DNA of 7,975 nt from the NCBI GenBank assembly GCA_028717465.1, contig JAQUNS010000001.1:1-7975 (forward strand). The letters run 5' to 3'. Shown one piece after another: positions 4,629-7,975 of the stretch (position 1 is the first letter of the stretch; the number at the start of each line of letters is the position of its first letter). A program made the position numbers and the translations under genes. Below the pieces are notes generated by a model. That model was not told the DNA's origin, did no database searches, and was given only the letters and a program-made list of their open reading frames with translations. Origin of the DNA: Candidatus Omnitrophota bacterium (GTDB lineage Bacteria; Omnitrophota; Gorgyraeia; Kaelpiales; Kaelpiaceae).

Positions 4629-4880
4629 TTAGAACTTCCACTCCTCGCCTTTCATGAAATCGTCATTTTGATCGAAAAGCCTGTTAAGCATATCCAGCAT
4701 ATTCCGCCTCATCTTTCTTCTAAAGCCGACCATCTCCTGGGGATGATTAGACTGGATATGCCCAAGAATGTTATTCTGGATGTTGCTTAATAAATCTATT
4801 AGATCATCGGCTTCAACGATAATCTTGGCCCCGCAGTGGCATTCTATCGCAATCCTGTATCTTTTCAGCTCGTCTCTCAT
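4629..4880 (-). CDS. Hypothetical 83-aa protein with CxC...HxxxxH pattern
   Basis: The start at ATG 4880 is supported by AGAGGTG at 5-8 bases; the frame is open further upstream, but that part overlaps the zinc-ribbon gene in another frame. Residues 8-21 (YRIAIECHCGAKII) carry Cys 14 and 16, and HIQSNH carries His 41 and 46, a spacing (C-x-C-x24-H-x4-H) that could bind one zinc in a C2H2-like fold with the helix DDLIDLLSNIQNNILGHIQ. The C-terminal half is a Met/Arg/Asn-rich helix (FRRKMRRNMLDMLNRLF) with an acidic end. I do not recognise a named family. It is the last gene of the era operon, 23 bases after the zinc-ribbon gene, and converges on mazG. Confidence 0.7.
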   Translation of the reverse strand: MRDELKRYRIAIECHCGAKIIVEADDLIDLLSNIQNNILGHIQSNHPQEMVGFRRKMRRNMLDMLNRLFDQNDDFMKGEEWKF

Positions 4881-4903
4881 AAACACACCTCTAAAGCATT
4901 TAT

Positions 4904-5143
4904 TTAAATATATCCGATTAATAAGTAAAATGCAAATAAAACAAAAATAAATATCAGGACTACAGCGGTAATTTTTATCCAGGCCGGGCTGGATCCTTTT
5001 TTGGCGCCTTGCCCGCAATACAGGCAGAGCAGGGAATTTTCAGGTATCCGGCTGCCGCAATGCGGACAATTTTTTGTATTTTCAAAATCGAGGCATTCTT
5101 CTGATTCCTCAAACTCCTTAAAATCAAAATATTCCTCATCCAT
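4904..5143 (-). CDS. Zinc-ribbon protein with C-terminal membrane helix (79 aa)
   Basis: The start ATG 5143 lies 8 bases inside the end of the TIGR00725 gene, so translation is probably coupled. Residues 1-22 are very acidic (DEEYFDFKEFEESEECLDF). Residues 25-44 form a zinc ribbon, CPHC at 26-29 and CLYC at 40-43. After a short Lys/Gly linker, residues 56-78 form one hydrophobic helix (IKITAVVLIFIFVLFAFYLL). The likely topology is cytosolic ribbon with a tail anchor in the inner membrane. Zinc-ribbon plus single-helix proteins are common in many bacteria without a known role. It is too short to place in a particular pathway. Confidence 0.82.
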   Translation of the reverse strand: MDEEYFDFKEFEESEECLDFENTKNCPHCGSRIPENSLLCLYCGQGAKKGSSPAWIKITAVVLIFIFVLFAFYLLIGYI

Positions 5144-5633
5144 TTTTAGCTGCTTTGATAGCTGATTGAACAGCCTCCTCTACGCTCAAGCAAACGGTTA
5201 AACCTTGCGGAGAATCATTTCCTTTAGATACTCCCCATGTTTTAACCCCGAATACGGGCTTATTGTATAAAAGCGCATTGGATATCTCAGTTAAAGTGCC
5301 GTATTCACCGTCTATCGCTACTACGGCATCTGAATTCATGACTACTAAAGCATTCCGTATCCAGCCCAGGCCTGTAGCAACCGGAAAATCCACATATTCA
5401 TTAGCTGAATCTGTATTGTTCTGGGGAAGTATGCCTAAAGTAATACCGCCTTCTTTTTTTGCTCCCTTGGATGCAGCCTCCATAACTCCGCCTAAACCGC
5501 CGGTAACAAGAAGGCATCTGTTTTTAGCTATCAGCCTGCCTGCCTCTTCAGCAAGAGTTAAAATATCATTTTTTGGATTTGAACCGCCTATAACAGCTAT
5601 CCTTAAAACATATTTTAAATTCTCAATTGTCAT
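5136..5633 (-). CDS. TIGR00725 family protein (LOG/SLOG Rossmann-like)
   Basis: The 165-residue product matches TIGR00725, a branch of the LOG / possible lysine decarboxylase superfamily. It has IAVIGGS at 12-18, TGGLGGVMEAASKGAK at 44-59 (the GGxxGxM phosphate-binding loop), GILPQNN at 67-73 and DGEYGTLTEISNAL at 108-121, which carries the GTLTE catalytic-type motif. LOG enzymes hydrolyse nucleoside monophosphates to base and ribose-phosphate, but members of this branch lack the full PGGxGTxxE motif and have no proven substrate, so a nucleotide-binding role is the safe statement. AAGGAG before ATG 5633 sits inside the end of era; the genes overlap by 11 bases. It is in the era operon. Confidence 0.88.
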   Translation of the reverse strand: MTIENLKYVLRIAVIGGSNPKNDILTLAEEAGRLIAKNRCLLVTGGLGGVMEAASKGAKKEGGITLGILPQNNTDSANEYVDFPVATGLGWIRNALVVMNSDAVVAIDGEYGTLTEISNALLYNKPVFGVKTWGVSKGNDSPQGLTVCLSVEEAVQSAIKAAKNG

Positions 5634-6528
5634 AACCCAATCTCCTTAAGAATAAGCTGTCTTTTCTCCATTTCTCAGAAACCCTGACTTTTAAGTCCAG
5701 AAATACTTTTTTATCCAGAAAATCTTCTATTTCGATACGGGCTTCGGTACCGATCTTCTTGAGCATACCGGCGCCTTTGCCTATAACTATTGCCTTCTGG
5801 CCGTCTCTCTCCACGTATATAGACGCTTTTATCAAGCATATTTTATTGGGACTGGATTCCCTGAACTCTTCTACGAGCACGGCAACCGAAAAAGGAAGCT
5901 CCTGGTAAGTGCTGGCTAAGATCTTCTCCCTGATAATCTCAGCAACATGGAATCTCATCGGCTTGTCGCTTAATTGATCCTCGGGATAATAAAACTCTGA
6001 TTCCGGGATATTTTGCATAATAATATCTAAAAGCCTGTCGGTGTTAGTGCCTTTTGTAGCGCTTATTGGAATATATTCCTCAAACTTATAGCGCTTGGAT
6101 ATTTGATCCAGTAAAGGCAGAAGGTTTTGCTTTACAACGCGGTCAACTTTGTTTAAAGCCAGTATCTTATAGGAATCGAATTTTTCGGCAAGATCTATCA
6201 CTCTTTCATCTTCATTTTCTATTCCGGATGATGCATCTATCATAACAATTATGATATCGGCGCCGTCAAAAGATGCTTGCGCAGATTTTAACATATATTT
6301 GTCCAGAAGGTATTTAGACTGATGGATACCGGGTGTATCTATAAATATTACCTGATTGCTGCCTTTTGTCAAAATAGCAGATATCCTGTCTCTGGTTGTC
6401 TTCGGGGTTGAAGAGACGATGGAGATTTTCTCGCCTATCAACTTGTTAATAAGCGTAGACTTACCTACATTGGGTTTTCCTACAACGGCAACGAACCCGG
6501 ATCTTTTCTTAGCTGACTTTTGAACCAT
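5623..6528 (-). CDS. era: GTPase Era
   Basis: The 301-residue protein has the normal Era length and both domains. G1 is GKPNVGKST (17-25), G2 the TTRDR region (44-48), G3 DTPG (64-67), G4 NKVD (126-129) and G5 ISATKG (155-160). The C-terminal KH domain includes KASIYVERDGQKAIVIGKGA and GMLKKIGTEARIEIEDFL with the GKGAG loop at 250-254, and ends with VRVSEKWR and LGYD as usual. Era binds the 3' end of 16S rRNA and chaperones small-subunit assembly at the membrane. The start (ATG 6528) lies 20 bases inside the preceding gene; AGAGG is 11 bases upstream, so coupling is likely. The gene sits between a tRNA-binding protein and TIGR00725, in a translation-related operon. Confidence 0.97.
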   Translation of the reverse strand: MVQKSAKKRSGFVAVVGKPNVGKSTLINKLIGEKISIVSSTPKTTRDRISAILTKGSNQVIFIDTPGIHQSKYLLDKYMLKSAQASFDGADIIIVMIDASSGIENEDERVIDLAEKFDSYKILALNKVDRVVKQNLLPLLDQISKRYKFEEYIPISATKGTNTDRLLDIIMQNIPESEFYYPEDQLSDKPMRFHVAEIIREKILASTYQELPFSVAVLVEEFRESSPNKICLIKASIYVERDGQKAIVIGKGAGMLKKIGTEARIEIEDFLDKKVFLDLKVRVSEKWRKDSLFLRRLGYDN

Positions 6529-6829
6529 CTTCTATTTGCCTCTGAGGCATAAGCAAAGTAATGCCGCTTTGATCTTTGGCGGCAAGCACCATGCCGCAAG
6601 ATTCGACGCCTCTTATCAAGGCCGGCTCTAAATTGAAAATCACGGTAACCTGCCTGCCTATCAAATCTTCTTTGGCATAATAAGGCTTGATGCCTGCAAC
6701 AATTTGCCTCTCTTCTTCCCCTGCTGAAACCTTGAGCAGATAGAGCTTGTCGGCGTTGGGGTGATCTTCTGCCTCTTTAATCGTGGCAATTCTTAAGTCC
6801 ATCTTCTTAAAATCCTCAAAACTTATCAT
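6509..6829 (-). CDS. Free-standing MetG C-terminal-like tRNA-binding protein (106 aa)
   Basis: ATG 6829 is chosen because AGGAGG lies 5 bases upstream; a further ATG at 6850 has none. The product is a complete EMAP/OB-fold tRNA-binding domain (PF01588): ISFEDFKKMDLRIATIKEAE (2-21), HPNADKLYLLKV (23-34), RQIVAGIKPYY (42-52), IGRQVTVIFNLEPALIRGVE (57-76) and SCGMVLAA (77-84). It matches the C-terminal dimerisation domain of methionyl-tRNA synthetase (TIGR00399), here as a separate polypeptide, and the synthetase body is not beside it. It may act as the beta subunit of MetRS in trans or as a general tRNA-binding factor; a CsaA-type chaperone is less likely by sequence style. It is first in the era operon, behind the promoter-like box and hairpin at 6849-6893. 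Confidence 0.88.
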   Translation of the reverse strand: MISFEDFKKMDLRIATIKEAEDHPNADKLYLLKVSAGEEERQIVAGIKPYYAKEDLIGRQVTVIFNLEPALIRGVESCGMVLAAKDQSGITLLMPQRQIEDGSKVS

Positions 6830-6848
6830 ATTACCTCCTAATGAGCAC

Positions 6849-6879
6849 ATGACTTATGGCACACAGTAACATAAGTCAT
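6849..6879. promoter_or_regulatory. Perfect 10-bp inverted repeat in the leader of the era operon
   Basis: ATGACTTATG (6849-6858) and CATAAGTCAT (6870-6879) are perfect reverse complements with an 11-base loop. If transcription starts about 7 bases past the TATAAT box at 6893-6888, this hairpin is at the 5' end of the mRNA and stops 9 bases before the ribosome site (6840-6834). It could stabilise the mRNA or be a dimeric repressor operator. Confidence 0.55.
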
Positions 6880-6887
6880 TCGTGCGA

Positions 6888-6893
6888 ATTATA
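6888..6893 (-). promoter_or_regulatory. Consensus -10 box for the metG-like/era operon
   Basis: The minus strand reads a perfect TATAAT, 58 bases ahead of ATG 6829. The -35 position (about 6911-6916, AATAAT) is poor and there is no extended TG, so the promoter may need an activator. Two bases of the box belong to the outer arm of the nested inverted repeat at 6892-6948. Confidence 0.42.
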
Positions 6894-6948
6894 CCGCTGA
6901 GAATGCTAAAATTATTTTAAGAATTTTAGCATATCTTTCGAAGCGGTA
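6892..6948. repeat. Nested AT-rich inverted repeat overlapping the promoter
   Basis: The outer arms TACCGCT (6892-6898) and AGCGGTA (6942-6948) are exact complements. Inside, an 11-bp perfect stem (6903-6913 with 6922-6932, ATGCTAAAATT / AATTTTAGCAT) closes an 8-base loop. No T run follows on either strand, so it is not a standard terminator. It covers the spacer and -35 region of the candidate era-operon promoter. Confidence 0.55.
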
Positions 6949-6980
6949 ATAGTTATTTGCTATCATATGACCCGACATAT

Positions 6981-7107
6981 CGCTGGGGCGCCTGTCCGCC
7001 AAGTAGTTTGGCGGGAATTATCCCCAGCGTTTAGGCACCGTACATAGTCGGTACTTAGCCCTGTCTTTTTCGCAGGGTTTCGCCAGAAACCTGCGGGGGA
7101 CCGGTGC
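6981..7107. ncRNA. Candidate structured RNA or GC-rich palindromic element
   Basis: This GC-rich block stands out from AT-rich flanks. CGCTGGGG (6981-6988) pairs perfectly with CCCCAGCG (7022-7029) and encloses a second perfect stem, CCGCCAA / TTGGCGG (6996-7002 with 7008-7014, 5-base loop), across an internal loop of 7 bases on each side. GCACCG (7035-7040) pairs with CGGTGC (7102-7107) around a hairpin of 10 bp with one bulged G (7071-7081 with 7086-7095, loop GCCA). A smaller alternative is CCCTG / CAGGG (7059-7063 with 7073-7077). I cannot match it to 6S, SRP, tmRNA, RNase P or a common riboswitch. Both strands fold about equally and no terminator T run fixes the direction. Confidence 0.4.
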
Positions 7108-7126
7108 ACAGATTAAAAATCCCGCA

Positions 7127-7606
7127 TTATTCAAAGTCCTTCTCCGTAAACAACCTCAGACCTTCTCTTCTTAAAAGCGCCGCAGTAACACCGTCTCCGG
7201 ATTTAAGCGTGCCTGAAAACGTGCCGTCATATATCCTGCCTACTGCGCAGGAAGGGCTATTTGATTTCATTATGGCATATTTTATATTTTTATCTTTCAC
7301 CAAACGTAATATCTTGTAAGCAGAATCGATAAAAAATCCTGTCAGATCCTCTGCCTTTTCGTTAACAACAAAGCCTGCGCCGTTTAAAACTTCTTCTCCG
7401 CAGGAGTTCCTTATCTCTATGCAGGCTCTGGGCACACCAAGAGCAATCTCAGGGCATACATCAAAAAAGATTTTATCTTTCAGAAACGCTATGACAGAAT
7501 AATTCTTCCTGCTTTCACCGTCATAACAGCATTTTTTTCCTATCAGGCATGAACTTACTAAAAGATTGTCAATTGCAGGAAGGAGAAGACATCTTCTTTT
7601 TGACAT
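7127..7606 (-). CDS. DUF523 family protein
   Basis: The 159-residue product matches DUF523 (YbbK-type). The hallmarks are LLVSSCLIGKKCCYDGESRK (16-35), DVCPEIALGVPRACIEIR with the Cys-Pro pair, MKSNSPSCAVGRIYDGTFSG and GDGVTAALLRREG. The conserved Cys residues suggest a metal or Fe-S site, but no function is established. The start is uncertain: homologues usually begin just before LVSSC, ATG 7606 adds about 15 residues, and GTG 7624 adds six more; no good ribosome site decides between them. The gene overlaps the end of the PilZ gene by at least 38 bases with this start, so expression is probably coupled. Its 3' side faces the structured intergenic region. Confidence 0.85.
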   Translation of the reverse strand: MSKRRCLLLPAIDNLLVSSCLIGKKCCYDGESRKNYSVIAFLKDKIFFDVCPEIALGVPRACIEIRNSCGEEVLNGAGFVVNEKAEDLTGFFIDSAYKILRLVKDKNIKYAIMKSNSPSCAVGRIYDGTFSGTLKSGDGVTAALLRREGLRLFTEKDFE

Positions 7607-7931
7607 AGCTTGTGATCTTGGCACAGTCTTTTTTGGCTATATTGCTAAAAAATATAGCTATATTGTATTTATCGATGTCATCAGCCGGGTATTCCGGTTC
7701 GGTTCTTACTATTATACCTTCACATTCTATTTTATGGCTTCTATTTCTGCCGATAATCGGCAGAAACATAAGTATTTTCAGCTTTGTCATAACAGGAATA
7801 AATCTGTCTATCTGGCAATAGGCTCCTCCGGAGCTTATATTAATAGTCTCTGTAATAAAATCAGCATCGGTATGGAATAGCTTCAACGGAAGCGAAGCGT
7901 CCAAACGTGGATACCTACGTCTATCTTGCAT
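7569..7931 (-). CDS. PilZ domain protein (c-di-GMP receptor type)
   Basis: The 120-residue protein is a single PilZ domain. The RxxxR motif is RRYPR at 5-9, and the NxSxxG motif is NISSGG at 31-36; both c-di-GMP contact motifs are intact, so binding is likely. The strand pattern LPLKLFHTDADFITETIN, then KLKILMFLP, CEGIIVRTEP and YNIAIFFSNI is typical of the beta barrel, followed by a short helix. With no output domain attached it should act through a partner, e.g. in motility, adhesion or exopolysaccharide control. ATG 7931 has no ribosome site and lies 6 bases past a -10-like box, which suggests a leaderless mRNA. It overlaps the DUF523 gene. Confidence 0.9.
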   Translation of the reverse strand: MQDRRRYPRLDASLPLKLFHTDADFITETINISSGGAYCQIDRFIPVMTKLKILMFLPIIGRNRSHKIECEGIIVRTEPEYPADDIDKYNIAIFFSNIAKKDCAKITSYVKKKMSSPSCN

Positions 7932-7937
7932 TCTAAT

Positions 7938-7966
7938 ATAATAGCAAATTATTTATCGAAAGACAA
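7938..7966 (-). promoter_or_regulatory. Promoter-like pair ahead of the PilZ gene
   Basis: On the minus strand TTGTCT (7966-7961, 4 of 6) is separated by exactly 17 bases from TATTAT (7943-7938, 5 of 6). Only 6 bases lie between the -10 box and ATG 7931, so the transcript would start at or next to the start codon. The surroundings are AT-rich, which makes chance matches fairly likely. Confidence 0.38.
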
Positions 7967-7975
7967 TTGTATAAA

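Noticed and set aside
5263..5649. 128-codon plus-strand ORF
   Set aside because: Antisense shadow of the TIGR00725 gene; no protein features.
6899..6948. Hammerhead ribozyme core (CTGAGAA and CGAA beside stems)
   Set aside because: The CUGANGA and GAAA core elements do not match in sequence or placement relative to the stems.
6981..7045. Integron attC site (GTTTAGGC near paired arms)
   Set aside because: The R' box does not fit GTTRRRY and there is no complementary R'' box on the other arm.

Overview
The window looks like a chromosomal contig from an uncultured Gram-negative-type bacterium of moderate GC. The gene style (a free-standing MetG C-terminal domain beside era, TIGR00725, YjbQ, short intergenic heptad repeats) would fit an Omnitrophota-like candidate phylum, but this is an impression, not a marker-based assignment. 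Two very different parts are joined.

Region 1 (1 to about 1900, minus strand) is the early/replication operon of a prophage or related mobile element. In transcription order it holds a Cro/CI-type HTH protein (1787-1590), two tiny ORFs (1580-1461 and 1471-1322), a 62-residue protein with a histone-fold-like pattern (1318-1130), an 80-residue Cys-rich protein (1130-888), and a replication initiator with an N-terminal winged-HTH (891 to beyond the window edge). Most of these genes overlap or abut, so translation is probably coupled. The most striking signal is inside the initiator gene: four iterons with core TGGTTTTCCAT at 22-24 bp spacing (520-600), each with internal dyad symmetry, followed in the gene direction by about 40 bp of very AT-rich DNA (481-519). 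That is the layout of the phage lambda origin inside gene O. No integrase, repressor, structural gene or clear att site is visible.

Region 2 (1788-2123) is a 336-base gap between the element and ordinary chromosomal genes. It holds an intrinsic terminator facing the HTH gene, a plus-strand promoter-like sequence, tandem 8-bp repeats and an imperfect inverted repeat. It is probably the border of the element.

Region 3 (2124-4512) is housekeeping. A minus-strand set encodes a YfcE/MJ0936-type phosphodiesterase, a HIT-family hydrolase and YjbQ. mazG diverges from it on the plus strand. The non-coding gaps carry 7-bp-phased CCCTGNA repeats and a CACAGAT inverted array.

Region 4 (4629-6829, minus strand) is a compact operon: MetG C-terminal-like tRNA-binding protein, Era GTPase, TIGR00725 (LOG/SLOG-like) protein, a zinc-ribbon membrane protein and an 83-residue Cys/His protein. 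The first four genes overlap one another; the last follows after a short gap. Upstream (6849-7107) lies an intergenic stretch with three nested or perfect inverted repeats, a TATAAT box and a GC-rich multi-hairpin segment that may be a structured RNA.

Region 5 (7127-7931, minus strand) encodes a PilZ (c-di-GMP receptor) protein and an overlapping DUF523 protein, with a possible leaderless promoter at the window edge.
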